Shown piece after piece: positions 1 through 9,513 of a stretch of 64,000 nt of DNA. A program made the position numbers and the translations under genes. Numbering within the stretch: the stretch's first letter is position 1; each line of letters opens with the position of its first letter. The notes under the pieces are model-generated. The model saw nothing but the letters and a program-made list of their open reading frames with translations, searched no databases and was not told where the DNA came from. Source of the DNA: Paracoccaceae bacterium (GTDB taxonomy: Bacteria; Pseudomonadota; Alphaproteobacteria; Rhodobacterales; Rhodobacteraceae). The DNA is taken from contig JANQRE010000001.1 in NCBI GenBank assembly GCA_028284705.1, positions 99,605 through 163,604 on the forward strand, read 5' to 3'.

Positions 1-318
1 GTCGAAGGGTTCGAATTGCACGCGCTGCGCGGCGCCTCCACGCTGATCAACGCCCCGACGAAACCGATCTGGATGATCGAAATCTCTCTGTCTCGCCACC
101 AGCCCGATGGCTCCACTTTAAGCGAGACCGCCGGCGCCACATTCGAGATCATGAAAACAGCGGGCTATGAGGCCTACGAGGTGGGCGAAACGCTCATCCC
201 CCATGAGTGGGACGTCATCGAGGCCGCCTGTCGTGGGGAACCCACCCCCATCCAATGGCATAATTTCGTTTTCGTCGCAGCGGGCACGGATATCACAACG
301 CTCCTGGCAGACGACTAA
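1..318 (+). CDS. FkbM-family methyltransferase, C-terminal part (truncated by window edge)
   Basis: The reading frame is open from base 1, so only about 105 C-terminal residues are visible. They begin with VEGFELHALRGAS and continue to KPIWMIEISLSRHQP. This matches the end of FkbM-type SAM-dependent methyltransferases, where a D-VEGFE motif is followed by a hydrophobic strand ending in E-[IL]-S. Such enzymes O-methylate sugars or related groups; the substrate here cannot be told. The stop codon overlaps the stop of the convergent CPBP gene by 4 bp. The start and SAM-binding region lie outside the window. Confidence 0.6.
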   Translation, partial: VEGFELHALRGASTLINAPTKPIWMIEISLSRHQPDGSTLSETAGATFEIMKTAGYEAYEVGETLIPHEWDVIEAACRGEPTPIQWHNFVFVAAGTDITTLLADD

Positions 319-1004
319 AACGGCCGCACCACATTGCCGGAATAGAAATACGCTCCCATCCCGACCGCAAACAGGACCACGCCCGCCACCGAATGTAGCA
401 ACACGGCTTCGGGGAAGTTCTTTCGCACCTCGTAGGACCAAGCGAAGAGCAATCCGCCGAAAAAGGTCATCGCCGCGACGACCCAACTCCAATACATCAG
501 ATGCGCAAAGCTGAAGATGCCCGCATTCAACAAAAGCGCCCCGCGCGCGGGCAGGATCGCGGCGTAGCGGCGGAAAAACAGCGGGCGGAAGACCAGTTCC
601 TGCGGCAAGGCCGAGACCAGCGGATAGAACAGCGCGATCATCCAGATGATCGGCCAGCCATTGGCCAGTCGCGGCGGGTCCGGACCCAAAAGCTGAAATA
701 ACCGCTCCGGCGCCGTTGCGTGCAAGATCCAGTAACTCGCCACGCCGGTGACCACACCCACCGCCACCACAAGGCTCAAGTTGATCCGCGTCATGCCTTC
801 GAAGAGCGACCGCCAGCGAAACTCCCGAGTAAAAGCCAGAAGCACCAATCCCAGCGCCGTCACCGCAAAAAGCGCCGTGAACATCATGCTGGGCGGGAAA
901 AACACCGCGATCACCAGCGGAATGCCTACAAAGAACAGCGCAAATTCAAAGCGTTTCCAGCTCAAGAGCCATGCGCTCGGGCGGTTCTCTGTGGTCAGGT
1001 CCAT
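315..1004 (-). CDS. CPBP family intramembrane metalloprotease (CAAX protease/Abi type)
   Basis: This 229-residue protein has about six hydrophobic segments. It carries the three membrane-embedded motifs of the CPBP/Abi family: QELVFR at residues 135-140 (motif 1, normally EExxxR), a histidine at 168 in FSFAH (motif 2) and H204 in HSVAG (motif 3). The first Glu of motif 1 is Gln here, while the second Glu, the Arg and both His remain, so activity is plausible but not certain. Such proteins act in the inner membrane as prenyl-protein or regulatory proteases. It is divergent from carB, with about 130 bp between the two starts. Confidence 0.75.
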   Translation of the reverse strand: MDLTTENRPSAWLLSWKRFEFALFFVGIPLVIAVFFPPSMMFTALFAVTALGLVLLAFTREFRWRSLFEGMTRINLSLVVAVGVVTGVASYWILHATAPERLFQLLGPDPPRLANGWPIIWMIALFYPLVSALPQELVFRPLFFRRYAAILPARGALLLNAGIFSFAHLMYWSWVVAAMTFFGGLLFAWSYEVRKNFPEAVLLHSVAGVVLFAVGMGAYFYSGNVVRPF

Positions 1005-1131
1005 GAGAGCCTAAATAAGCGCTCTCGGGCATTTCTCCACCCCTCTTTTCCAACGGGCTGAAACCCGCTTGCACGCACCCGCGCCAGCCCTTAAACCCAC
1101 GACAATTTGCATGGACTTGGGGTTAGAGCCG

Positions 1132-4100
1132 ATGCCGAAAAGAACCGATATCAATTCGATCATGATCATCGGCGCCGGCCCCATCGTCATCGGTCAAGCC
1201 TGCGAGTTCGACTATTCCGGCGCCCAGGCCTGCAAGGCGCTGCGGGAGGAGGGCTACCGCGTCATCCTCGTCAATTCGAACCCGGCCACGATCATGACCG
1301 ACCCGGGCCTCGCCGACGCCACATATATCGAACCGATCACGCCGGAGATCGTCGCCAAGATCATCGAAAAAGAACGCCCCGACGCGCTTTTGCCGACCAT
1401 GGGTGGCCAGACCGGCCTCAACACCTCCCTAGCCCTGGAAGAAATGGGCGTGCTTGAGAAATTTGGCGTCGAGATGATCGGTGCCAAGCGCGACGCCATC
1501 GAGATGGCCGAGGACCGCAAACTGTTCCGCGAGGCCATGGAACGGCTCGGTCTCGAAAACCCCAAAGCCACCATCGCCAACACGATGGAGGAGTGCATGG
1601 CCGCGCTCGAACATGTGGGCCTGCCTGCCATCATCCGCCCTGCCTTTACGCTGGGCGGCACCGGTGGTGGTGTCGCGTACAACCGCGAAGACTACGAAAA
1701 CATTTGTAAATCCGGCCTCGATGCCTCACCGGTCAGCCAGATCCTGATCGACGAGAGCCTGCTCGGCTGGAAAGAATACGAGATGGAGGTCGTGCGCGAC
1801 AAGGCCGACAACGCCATCATCGTGTGCTCCATCGAAAACGTCGATCCGATGGGCGTGCATACGGGCGACTCGATCACCGTGGCCCCGGCGCTGACCCTCA
1901 CGGACAAGGAATACCAGATCATGCGCAACGGCTCGATCGCCGTGTTGCGCGAGATCGGGGTGGAGACCGGCGGCTCGAATGTACAATGGGCGATCAATCC
2001 CGCCGATGGGCGCATGGTGGTGATCGAGATGAACCCGCGCGTCTCCCGCTCCTCCGCTCTGGCCTCCAAGGCCACCGGTTTCCCGATCGCCAAGATCGCC
2101 GCGAAACTCGCGGTCGGCTACACGCTCGACGAACTGGACAACGACATCACCAAGGTCACGCCCGCCAGCTTCGAGCCGACCATCGATTATGTCGTCACCA
2201 AAATCCCGAAATTCGCCTTCGAGAAATTCCCCGGCTCCGAGCCCTTCCTCACCACCGCGATGAAATCCGTCGGCGAGGCGATGTCCATCGGTCGCACGAT
2301 CCACGAGTCGATGCAAAAGGCGCTGGCCTCCATGGAATCGGGCCTCACCGGGTTTGACGAGGTCGACCTGCCTGGCATGCCCGGCGTCGATGCGGTGCAA
2401 TGGCAGGACACCGAGGATGACATCATCCCGCGCATCGTGGTGGGCCGCGATGCCACCGCGCAGGAGGCCATCGACAAGACCCTCACCCGCGAGCTCGCCC
2501 AGCAGACCCCCGACCGTCTGCGCGTCATCGCCCACGCTATGCGCTTCGGCTTCACCAATGACGAGATTAACCAGATCACGAGGTTCGACCCCTGGTTCCT
2601 CGCCCGCATCCGCGAGATTGTCGCCCGCGAGGCCGAGATCGCCCGCGACGGCCTGCCGCTCACCGAGGATGCCCTCCGCGATCTCAAAATGATGGGCTTC
2701 ACCGATGCCCGCCTCGCCCATCTCACCGGCCGCAACGAGGCCGATGTGCGCAAAGCCCGCCAGAACCTCGGCGTCACCGCGGTCTTCAAACGCATCGACA
2801 CTTGCGCCGCCGAGTTCGAGGCCCAGACGCCCTACATGTATTCCACCTACGAGGCCCCGATGATGGGCGAGGTCGAGTGCGAGGCCCGGCCCTCAGACGC
2901 CAAAAAAGTCGTCATCCTCGGCGGCGGCCCCAACCGCATCGGCCAGGGGATCGAGTTCGACTATTGCTGCTGCCACGCCTGTTTCGCGCTCACCGATGCG
3001 GGTTACGAGACCATAATGGTCAACTGCAACCCCGAGACCGTCTCCACCGACTACGACACCTCCGACCGCCTCTATTTCGAGCCGCTCACCTTCGAGCACG
3101 TCATGGAAATCCTCCGCGTCGAGCAGCAAAACGGCGCGCTCCACGGCGTTATCGTCCAGTTCGGCGGCCAGACGCCCCTGAAACTCGCCAACGCGCTCGA
3201 AGAGGCCGGGATCCCCATCCTCGGCACCTCCCCCGACGCCATCGATCTCGCCGAAGATCGCGAGCGCTTTCAGCAACTGGTCCAGCAACTCAACCTCAAG
3301 CAGCCCAAAAACGGCATCGCCCACACCGACGCCCAGGCCATGGAGATCGCCCAGGACATCGGCTTCCCCCTCGTCATCCGCCCGTCTTACGTGCTCGGCG
3401 GTCGCGCCATGGAGATCGTGCGCGACCAGGCCCAGCTCGAACGCTATATCTCCGAGGCCGTCGTCGTCTCCGGCGACAGCCCCGTGCTGCTCGACAGCTA
3501 CCTCTCGGGTGCTGTCGAACTCGATGTCGACGCGCTCTGCGACGGCACGCAAGTCCACGTCTCCGGCATCATGCAGCATATCGAGGAGGCCGGCGTGCAT
3601 TCCGGCGACAGCGCCTGTTCCCTGCCCCCCTACTCTCTCAGCACGGACACGATCACCGAAATCCGCCGCCAGACCGAGGCGCTCGCAAAAGCCCTCAACG
3701 TCGTCGGCCTCATGAACGTGCAATTCGCGGTCAAGGACGCAGAAATCTACCTCATCGAGGTCAACCCGCGCGCCTCCCGCACCGTCCCCTTCGTCGCCAA
3801 GGCCGTAAACTCGCCCATCGCCTCCATCGCCGCGCAGATCATGGCCGGCGCCAAGCTCTCCGACTTCGACCTCACCGACCCGATGATCGACACCTACGCG
3901 GTGAAAGAGGCCGTGCTCCCCTTCGCCCGCTTCCCCGGCGTCGACACGATCCTCGGCCCCGAGATGCGCTCCACCGGAGAGGTCATGGGCTCCGACGCCG
4001 ATTTCCACCGCGCTTTCCTCAAGGCCCAGATGGGCGCCGGTGTCGCCTTCCCCGAAGACGGCAAAGGCAAGGTCTTCCTCTCCATCCGGAACGAGGACAA

Positions 4101-4452
4101 GACGCCGACCATGCTCGAGGCCGCGCAAACCGTCGCGGCGCTCGGCCACAAGCTCATCGCCACGCGCGGCACCGCCAAATGGCTCTCCGAGCACGGGCTC
4201 GATTGCGAGACCGTCAACAAGGTCTATGAGGGTCGGCCGGATGTGACCGACCAGCTCAAGGACGGTCTGATTTCCCTGATCTTCAACACCACCGAGGGCG
4301 CTCAGGCCATCGAGGACAGCAAGTCCATCCGCTCCATCGCCCTCTACGACAAAATCCCCTACTACACGACCGCCGCCGGCTCCCACGCCGCGGCGCTTGC
4401 GATGAAGGCCCGGGTTGAAGGGGATGTCGGGGTTATGGCGTTGCAGGGATGA
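1132..4452 (+). CDS. carB: Carbamoyl-phosphate synthase large subunit
   Basis: CarB makes carbamoyl phosphate from ammonia (supplied by CarA), bicarbonate and two ATP, for arginine and pyrimidine synthesis. The 1106-residue product has the duplicated ATP-grasp architecture: a first half starting [17 protein letters not shown], an oligomerisation section, a second ATP-grasp half starting near residue 593 ([12 protein letters not shown]), and a C-terminal MGS-like allosteric domain from about residue 977. I place the start at the ATG at 1132 because family members begin MPKRTDI; an upstream in-frame start at 1069 would add 21 unrelated residues. The family is usually about 1070-1120 residues, so this is full length. 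carA is not in the window. Confidence 0.97.
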   Translation: MPKRTDINSIMIIGAGPIVIGQACEFDYSGAQACKALREEGYRVILVNSNPATIMTDPGLADATYIEPITPEIVAKIIEKERPDALLPTMGGQTGLNTSLALEEMGVLEKFGVEMIGAKRDAIEMAEDRKLFREAMERLGLENPKATIANTMEECMAALEHVGLPAIIRPAFTLGGTGGGVAYNREDYENICKSGLDASPVSQILIDESLLGWKEYEMEVVRDKADNAIIVCSIENVDPMGVHTGDSITVAPALTLTDKEYQIMRNGSIAVLREIGVETGGSNVQWAINPADGRMVVIEMNPRVSRSSALASKATGFPIAKIAAKLAVGYTLDELDNDITKVTPASFEPTIDYVVTKIPKFAFEKFPGSEPFLTTAMKSVGEAMSIGRTIHESMQKALASMESGLTGFDEVDLPGMPGVDAVQWQDTEDDIIPRIVVGRDATAQEAIDKTLTRELAQQTPDRLRVIAHAMRFGFTNDEINQITRFDPWFLARIREIVAREAEIARDGLPLTEDALRDLKMMGFTDARLAHLTGRNEADVRKARQNLGVTAVFKRIDTCAAEFEAQTPYMYSTYEAPMMGEVECEARPSDAKKVVILGGGPNRIGQGIEFDYCCCHACFALTDAGYETIMVNCNPETVSTDYDTSDRLYFEPLTFEHVMEILRVEQQNGALHGVIVQFGGQTPLKLANALEEAGIPILGTSPDAIDLAEDRERFQQLVQQLNLKQPKNGIAHTDAQAMEIAQDIGFPLVIRPSYVLGGRAMEIVRDQAQLERYISEAVVVSGDSPVLLDSYLSGAVELDVDALCDGTQVHVSGIMQHIEEAGVHSGDSACSLPPYSLSTDTITEIRRQTEALAKALNVVGLMNVQFAVKDAEIYLIEVNPRASRTVPFVAKAVNSPIASIAAQIMAGAKLSDFDLTDPMIDTYAVKEAVLPFARFPGVDTILGPEMRSTGEVMGSDADFHRAFLKAQMGAGVAFPEDGKGKVFLSIRNEDKTPTMLEAAQTVAALGHKLIATRGTAKWLSEHGLDCETVNKVYEGRPDVTDQLKDGLISLIFNTTEGAQAIEDSKSIRSIALYDKIPYYTTAAGSHAAALAMKARVEGDVGVMALQG

Positions 4453-5484
4453 TCAAATCGAGTTCATCGCTTTCTCGAGCGTCTTTGTCGTGTCAAAATC
4501 CTCGAGTTTTTGAATACACTGCTGCGCACGTTCTCGAGCAAAATTCGAAGCGTGCTGATCAGTCATCGCATTGACCGCAAGTCGAAGCACCGCTTCCCTC
4601 TCTTCATCCGTGAATTTCTCGATCTCAAAAACATAGGCCCGTTGTTCGGCTTCTGGCTTTCCAAGCATACAAGAGACAATTAGGTCAAAAACATATGGCA
4701 GCTCTGGCAGGTTCAAGTTCCGTGCGGCGTCAGCGTAATTGTTGTACCTAGCTCTTAGCTTATTCCAATCTTGAAGCAGCTTATCGTCGCTTACGCCTTC
4801 CGGATCGAAATTTGCAACAATCAGTTCTCGACCGAGCCCGACGACCATAGAAAAAACAGTCTCCTGTTTTTCAAGCATCAAATCGCCAAATCCTTGCTCC
4901 AATACGGCGACCAAATCGTTGCGTTCCGCCTGAACAAAAGCGTCTATCACACCCTCAAGTACCGGGGTGAAATCTGCGAATTGAGTATAGTGCCGATCAT
5001 GTGCAAATGGCGTTATTAAATCTAAAAGCGCCTTCGCTTGACCTTCGCTAAAATGGCGATTGTCATCTATCTCTTGGGTCATCGCGCTAATCGTCAATAG
5101 CGCTCGGCTGTCACTCCAGGACCTCTTGGCTTGGCGAGTGTTCTCGGCGACAAAGCTATTCAGTGAATTCTCGATTGTCGTTTGTGCCTCTTGCACGATG
5201 GTTGGTATTTCGTTCCTGACCGTATCTTGCGCGGCCTCGATGGCCGCCAACCGCGCAGACTCCTGTAGCGAGCCTGAAAAAAGCGTCGCTACCCCGGTCA
5301 ACCCAGTAACAATCAATGCACCCCCAACGGTGAGAAATACCGCATTGCGTTGCCTCATCGTCGCAGCGTTGCGGTCGATCTTTTCAATCGCGCTGTCCGC
5401 GACAGAGCTCGACAACATTTCCAAGAAAAATTGATTGTCAGACGCAAACTTGTGAAAATCTGACTTTGTCTCCGTATCGCTCAT
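4453..5484 (-). CDS. Hypothetical membrane-anchored helical protein
   Basis: I do not recognise this 343-residue protein. It has a soluble N-terminus, one clear transmembrane segment at about residues 45-65, then a long, mostly alpha-helical acidic region with coiled-coil character (IEAAQDTVRNEIPTIVQEA). The ATG at 5484 is preceded by GGAG at a 7-nt spacing, so the TTG five codons upstream is unlikely to be the start. The stop codon abuts the carB stop with no gap, so the genes are convergent. Base composition is more AT-rich than in carB, which fits acquired DNA. Function unknown. Confidence 0.7.
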   Translation of the reverse strand: MSDTETKSDFHKFASDNQFFLEMLSSSVADSAIEKIDRNAATMRQRNAVFLTVGGALIVTGLTGVATLFSGSLQESARLAAIEAAQDTVRNEIPTIVQEAQTTIENSLNSFVAENTRQAKRSWSDSRALLTISAMTQEIDDNRHFSEGQAKALLDLITPFAHDRHYTQFADFTPVLEGVIDAFVQAERNDLVAVLEQGFGDLMLEKQETVFSMVVGLGRELIVANFDPEGVSDDKLLQDWNKLRARYNNYADAARNLNLPELPYVFDLIVSCMLGKPEAEQRAYVFEIEKFTDEEREAVLRLAVNAMTDQHASNFARERAQQCIQKLEDFDTTKTLEKAMNSI

Positions 5485-5704
5485 TTTCGTGCTCCACAAA
5501 AATTGATTTTGAGAACACCCTATTTTTCTTGCGTTATTCGAGCGTGAAATTAGTGTGAAGGGTTCGCGAATACGCCAGGAGTCTCACAAAGCAAGCCATC
5601 AATTTGCTGCCCCTAGGAACGTTTTTCTCGGCGACTTCAGCGCTTCTGCCGATCCGCGTCCTCTTGCCGTTGGGCTTCGCGCGCCGACTCGCAATCAGCG
5701 AGCC

Positions 5705-5912
5705 ATAGTTTGGTGCGTGAGATCACGCACCAAACCGCAGCAAGCGTAGGGTGGGCAATTCTGCCCACCATCTTCCAAAGCGCAATCGCCGGACCGTGGG
5801 ATGGCGACAGAACGGACATGCTGCAGCGGTTTATCGCGCCACGTTATAAATAGCTCAAAGCGACGCGCCAACGTCACCAAATCGCCAGCCCGTGGGGGCG
5901 GTCTGGCGATTG
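5705..5912 (+). repeat. Composite intergenic element of several hairpins, copy 1
   Basis: Hairpin A has 11-bp arms at 5709-5719 and 5724-5734 (core GGTGCGTG/CACGCACC). Hairpin B has 8-bp arms at 5750-5757 and 5762-5769 (GGTGGGCA/TGCCCACC). Hairpin C spans 5785-5808 (ATCGCC...GGCGAC). A further hairpin has arms ATCGCCAG at 5881-5888 and CTGGCGAT at 5903-5910. Modules A, B and C recur in the reverse order and orientation at 38377-38492, so this is a dispersed element, not a local accident. It sits in the 5485-5980 gap between two minus-strand genes; I see nothing else in that gap. Confidence 0.7.
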
Positions 5913-5980
5913 CGCGGCGGCTTCGCCTTGATTCCGCGCTTGGGCGCAAAGCACCAAGGCCGGATATATACCTGTGTCTA

Positions 5981-6283
5981 CTACTCCGATATCTCACCGT
6001 CTTGAGAAACTGACAGAGACATACCGCTCATTAATTCGGACTCGCTCATGGAGCGCCCAGTTTTCACGAGCTGCTTTTCGTCAATCGTCCACCCATCAAC
6101 CCAGTCTGAGCACCGGGCATCCCGAAAAACACTCACGGCGTAGCTCCAACCATGTTCTTCGGTGAATGACATGCCATTCACTACCCCGAACATGCGATCA
6201 ATCTCCGCGTAGTCTTCGGTGGTACTAATGATCTGCACAACTTCGTAAAAGTCGAACATCGGGGGCGGCATTTTCTTCGACAT
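5981..6283 (-). CDS. Imm31-like putative immunity protein
   Basis: This 100-residue protein has the pattern of the Imm31 immunity family: FDFYEVVQI near the start, then a GVVNGMS segment, an acidic turn, a YAVSVF strand, a Trp-containing segment and LVKTG. Imm31 proteins are predicted to neutralise polymorphic toxins in the cytoplasm. Initiation looks strong, since AGAGGAGGGG lies just upstream of the ATG. The first 103 bp overlap out of frame with the 3' end of the upstream BrnA-like gene. No toxin gene is visible next to it, so it is either an orphan protective gene or only a distant relative with another role. Confidence 0.55.
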   Translation of the reverse strand: MSKKMPPPMFDFYEVVQIISTTEDYAEIDRMFGVVNGMSFTEEHGWSYAVSVFRDARCSDWVDGWTIDEKQLVKTGRSMSESELMSGMSLSVSQDGEISE

Positions 6284-6885
6284 GTGAATACCCCTCCTCT
6301 GATCGTGTCGCCATTTTCAAGCGTAACGCGGGCTTTCCACAGTTGCGAGTGCTGCACCACCCGCTTGGCCGCCTCCAACTGCCCCGTCTTGCGGGCTTCC
6401 ATCTCCGCCATGACCTGCGCTTCGATCTCGCGCTCGAACTCCAACTGCGAGCGGCTTTTTCGCAGGGCCGACTCCTTCTCCTGCCGGGCCAGTGTCACGG
6501 ACAAGCGCTCAAGTTCGGCATCGGCATGGTTGCGGCCCCGGTCGGCATCATCCACCCAGCGCTCGAACCGCGATGCATCGACCACCACGCCCGACAGCCG
6601 GGAATGCATATAGGCCCGCAGCACGTCGTTCATCCGGGTCAGGTAGCCGCGCCCCGTCACCCGAAAAAATTTCAGCACGTCTTCATCCACCCGCATTGTG
6701 ATCTTTTTCTTCTTCGGCTGATCCGGGCGGGTCGCGATCTCCTCCCATTCATCGGGCAGGGCCTCGCTGTCGTGAAACGCCCGGTGCAGATCATATTCCA
6801 GCCGCTTGAGCACATCCGTCATCAGGTAATGCTCCAGCCGCTGGCGCTTGGTCATGTTTTCGCGGACGGTCGGTTGCTGTTCCAT
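6181..6885 (-). CDS. BrnA-like antitoxin family protein with coiled-coil extension
   Basis: The central part (about residues 60-100: ITMRVDEDVLKFFRVTGRGY then MNDVLRAYM) matches the ribbon-helix-helix DNA-binding region of BrnA/DUF4415 antitoxins. Those normally repress and neutralise a BrnT toxin. Here the protein is long (234 residues): an N-terminal helical segment, the BrnA-like core and a charged coiled-coil region. No BrnT homologue flanks it. The last ~35 residues are read out of frame through the start of the downstream Imm31-like gene and look unnatural (Cys/Arg-rich), so the original 3' end may have been altered by insertion or frameshift. Classification is moderate; function in a toxin system is inference. 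Confidence 0.5.
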   Translation of the reverse strand: MEQQPTVRENMTKRQRLEHYLMTDVLKRLEYDLHRAFHDSEALPDEWEEIATRPDQPKKKKITMRVDEDVLKFFRVTGRGYLTRMNDVLRAYMHSRLSGVVVDASRFERWVDDADRGRNHADAELERLSVTLARQEKESALRKSRSQLEFEREIEAQVMAEMEARKTGQLEAAKRVVQHSQLWKARVTLENGDTIRGGVFTCRRKCRPRCSTFTKLCRSLVPPKTTRRLIACSG

Positions 6886-7038
6886 CTCTCACCCCGAATT
6901 CAAATCACGGGGGCGGAGACTGCCGTCAAAAGGTTAACAAAATTCGGAGGCACCGGTCGCTACACGTGTCGGGACGGATGCCATACGGATGCTGTACGGA
7001 AACCAGACGGCAATTTCTGGCCGTCGGAGAAAGGGTAA

Positions 7039-7506
7039 TCACCCGCCGGGATGGGCGGTTTCCTCTTCCAGATGCAGTTTCATTTCGACCAGAACTTTCT
7101 GCAGCGCCAGCGTCTCCTGCAGCATCCGTTTGGCCTCATTCGCGGTGATGACGCCGTCGTCGATCGACTGGTTATATTCGCTCATCAGCATCGCAAATCT
7201 CTGCGCCAGCGCGACCACATTCGTGTTCACCGAAGAGCGTTCCTCGTTCTGGCGCTCTTCGTTGTAACTAATTGAAATCCCGTTCATTTCTGCAAGAGCA
7301 GAGGTGACATGCGGGTAGCTGGAGGCGGCCTCCAAAGCGGCCACGGCATCAATGGGCATGAAGCGGTCGGCATGTTCATCGGCATCGGAATAATAGCGCC
7401 CCAGCGTGGCCTTGGACCGCCCCGTCAGCTCGCAAGCCGGCTCCACGCCCACATCCTTCACCAGCGCTTCGGTGTGTTTCTTAAGATACCGATATTTCAC
7501 GCTCAT
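7039..7506 (-). CDS. Putative phage-type HTH regulator (CII-like)
   Basis: The 155-residue product begins MSVKYRYLKKHTEALVKDVG and contains a likely helix-turn-helix (ACELTGRSKATLGRYYSD). This is followed by a segment about choosing a residue-rich helix (MPIDAVAALEAAS) and a C-terminal coiled coil. This layout resembles phage CII/CP76-type regulatory proteins. I place the start at the ATG at 7506, which has a GGGGG stretch just upstream; the longer reading from 7548 adds 14 unconvincing residues. It may regulate the BrnA-like and Imm31-like genes downstream, but that is inference. Assignment to a named family is tentative. Confidence 0.5.
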   Translation of the reverse strand: MSVKYRYLKKHTEALVKDVGVEPACELTGRSKATLGRYYSDADEHADRFMPIDAVAALEAASSYPHVTSALAEMNGISISYNEERQNEERSSVNTNVVALAQRFAMLMSEYNQSIDDGVITANEAKRMLQETLALQKVLVEMKLHLEEETAHPGG

Positions 7507-7649
7507 CGCATGCCCCCGTTTCGGCAGTACCCCCGTGTCATACGACAAAACTACCCCCAGTTACACCCGCAAAATACCATAAAAAACAGGGGTTTCATTA
7601 CACCTCCCGCGCCTTGCAAACCTGCCGCACGAAGGATAGCAAATGGCCC

Positions 7650-8231
7650 ATGGCCAAGCTCTATTTCCACTACTCCACGATGAATGCCGGCAAATCGACG
7701 CTGCTGTTGCAAGCGGCGCATAACTACCAGGAAATGGGCATGGAGACCTATCTTCTGACGGCCAATTTCGATGACCGCGCCGGAGAGGGACAGATCGGGT
7801 CACGCATCGGCATCGCACGCTCGGCGGACACTTACGGCAACACCACCGATCTCTATGCTATGATCGCCGCACGTCTGGACAAAGGCCCGGTGGCATGTGT
7901 CATGGTCGATGAAGCACAGTGGCTCTCGAAGACCCAAGTCTGGCAACTGGCCCGCGCGGTGGATGATTTGAGCGTGCCGGTGATGTGTTATGGGCTGAGG
8001 GTCGATTTTCGGGGCGAGTTGTTCCCCGGTTCGGCAACACTCTTGGCCTTGGCCGATGAAATGCGCGAGGTCCGAACAATCTGCCATTGCGGAAAGAAAG
8101 CGACGATGGTGATCCGCAAAGGGCCGGACGGGAAAGCACTGACCGATGGCGACCAGGTGCAGGTGGGTGGAAACGAGACGTACCTCTCACTCTGCCGGAA
8201 GCACTGGCGCGAAGCAGTCGGAGACCGCTAG
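7650..8231 (+). CDS. tdk: Thymidine kinase
   Basis: Type II thymidine kinase salvages thymidine by ATP-dependent phosphorylation to dTMP. The 193-residue protein has the P-loop STMNAGKST (residues 9-17), the Walker B-like MVDEAQW, the lasso/substrate segment (GLRVDFRGELFPGS) and C-terminal Cys pairs for structural zinc (CHCGKKA and LCRKH). I use the ATG at 7650 because it gives the canonical N-terminus MAKLYFHYSTMNAGK; the reading frame is open upstream to 7614. An AAGGA lies about 14 nt upstream. The 3' end overlaps the convergent dehydrogenase gene by 4 bp. Confidence 0.92.
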   Translation: MAKLYFHYSTMNAGKSTLLLQAAHNYQEMGMETYLLTANFDDRAGEGQIGSRIGIARSADTYGNTTDLYAMIAARLDKGPVACVMVDEAQWLSKTQVWQLARAVDDLSVPVMCYGLRVDFRGELFPGSATLLALADEMREVRTICHCGKKATMVIRKGPDGKALTDGDQVQVGGNETYLSLCRKHWREAVGDR

Positions 8232-9175
8232 ACCTTGTTCGGCAGAGGTTGACCGTCGGCGAAAGCGTTAACGTTTGCGAGCGCCATGAGCCCCATTTCG
8301 GTCCGTACTTCTAGAGAGGCGGTGCCCAGATGCGGCAGAAGCGTGACGTTCTCCATGTCGATCAGCGCCTGCGGAACGGAGGGTTCAAACTCGTAGACAT
8401 CAAGGCCTGCGCCGGCGAGTTGTCCGTCCTGAAGAGCCGCGATCAGTGCGGTCTCATCGACCACATCACCGCGGGAGATATTGACGAAAATCGCGTGCGG
8501 TTGCATCGCCTCGAAGACGGATTTTCCGATCAGATGATGGGTCGCGGGGCCGCCGGGTGTGGCGAGTACGACGACATCAGAGGCAGCAGCAACCTCTTCT
8601 ATACTCGCCAGTTGAGTGGCGCCCTCGACGGATTTCTCGGAGCGGTTGGCAAAGACAATCTTACAGTCAAAACCAAGTCGACAACGATCTGCAATCGCTT
8701 GCCCGATCCGGCCCATCCCAATGATTCCAATGGTTTTTCCGCTGACATGAAGGCCCAACATCTGGGTCGGTTGCCAGCCGGTCCATTTGCCCGCACGGAG
8801 CAGGCGTTCGCCTTCCCCGGCACGGCGGGCGGTCATCAGGATCAGCGTCATCGCGATATCTGCCGTCGCATCCGTGACGGCGCCGGGCGTATTGGTCACG
8901 GGGATACCCTTTGCCTTCGCGGCTTCCACGTCGATGTGATTGAAGCCCACACCGAAATTCGCAATCAGGCGGCAAGTCGGGGTCTCACAGGCCGCAATTG
9001 CAGCGCCGGTGAACTGATCGCCGAGGGTCGGCAGGATCATGTCGTAGGAGGCAAGTGCCTCGGTCACTTCCGCCTCGCTCATCGCCGTGTCGGTGTCCCG
9101 CAGGGTCACGTCATAGCGCGCGCGGGCTGCCTCCATGACTGCCTCGGGCAACGCCCGGGAAATCAACAATTTCAT
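8228..9175 (-). CDS. D-2-hydroxyacid dehydrogenase (glyoxylate/hydroxypyruvate reductase type)
   Basis: A 315-residue NAD(P)-dependent dehydrogenase. It has the Rossmann motif GIIGMGRIGQA, the catalytic Arg in NISRGDVVDE, a Glu in DVYEFEP and the catalytic His in LLPHLGTAS. This places it in the GhrB/glyoxylate reductase branch, which reduces glyoxylate or hydroxypyruvate in the cytoplasm; the exact substrate cannot be read from sequence. Its start codon shares one base with the csaA stop, and csaA in turn overlaps proC. The three genes probably form a proC-csaA-dehydrogenase transcript. Confidence 0.85.
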   Translation of the reverse strand: MKLLISRALPEAVMEAARARYDVTLRDTDTAMSEAEVTEALASYDMILPTLGDQFTGAAIAACETPTCRLIANFGVGFNHIDVEAAKAKGIPVTNTPGAVTDATADIAMTLILMTARRAGEGERLLRAGKWTGWQPTQMLGLHVSGKTIGIIGMGRIGQAIADRCRLGFDCKIVFANRSEKSVEGATQLASIEEVAAASDVVVLATPGGPATHHLIGKSVFEAMQPHAIFVNISRGDVVDETALIAALQDGQLAGAGLDVYEFEPSVPQALIDMENVTLLPHLGTASLEVRTEMGLMALANVNAFADGQPLPNKV

Positions 9176-9513
9176 CAGTAGAGCCTTCCCCCGACCGGTA
9201 CGTCCTTGTCCGGTTTCAGGAGAACAACCTCGCCCTCCTCATCCGGCACGCCAAGAACTAGGATTTCCGACATGAATTTCCCGATCTGTCGGGGCGGAAA
9301 GTTGACGACAGCCATGACTTTGCGGCCCGGGAGCGTTTCAACATCATAGTGCTTTGTGATCTGGGCCGAGCTTTTCTTCTCCCCCAGTTCTGATCCAAAA
9401 TCGACCCAGAGCTTGATCGCGGGTTTGCGCGCCTCGGGGTAAGGCTCGGCCCGCGTAATCTCGCCAACGCGGATATCGACTTTCAGGAAATCGTCGAAGC
9501 TGATCTCGCTCAT
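9175..9513 (-). CDS. csaA: tRNA-binding/CsaA family chaperone
   Basis: This 112-residue protein is a stand-alone tRNA-binding OB-fold domain of the CsaA type, related to the C-terminal domain of MetRS and Arc1p. The family pattern is clear: FLKVDIRVGEITRAEPYPEA, then KSSAQITKHY, and the closing VNFPPRQIGKFMSEILVLG. CsaA proteins have export-chaperone and tRNA-binding activity. The length is typical. It overlaps proC upstream by 4 bp and the dehydrogenase downstream by 1 bp, so translation is likely coupled. Confidence 0.85.
   Translation of the reverse strand: MSEISFDDFLKVDIRVGEITRAEPYPEARKPAIKLWVDFGSELGEKKSSAQITKHYDVETLPGRKVMAVVNFPPRQIGKFMSEILVLGVPDEEGEVVLLKPDKDVPVGGRLY

Noticed and set aside
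1005..1131. Attenuator or leader peptide before carB
   Set aside because: A short hairpin-forming stretch (CGGGCTGAAACCCG) exists, but there is no T-tract or leader coding region.
2802..4229. A 475-codon plus-strand frame in another phase of carB
   Set aside because: Arg/Pro-rich translation of an out-of-phase GC-rich gene; no family features.
2893..4386. A 497-codon open frame on the minus strand inside carB
   Set aside because: It is antisense to an unmistakable carB and has low-complexity composition (Gly, Asp, Arg, Leu rich) typical of high-GC shadow frames.
6886..7038. A BrnT toxin gene next to the BrnA-like gene
   Set aside because: The gap is too short and no frame shows BrnT features.
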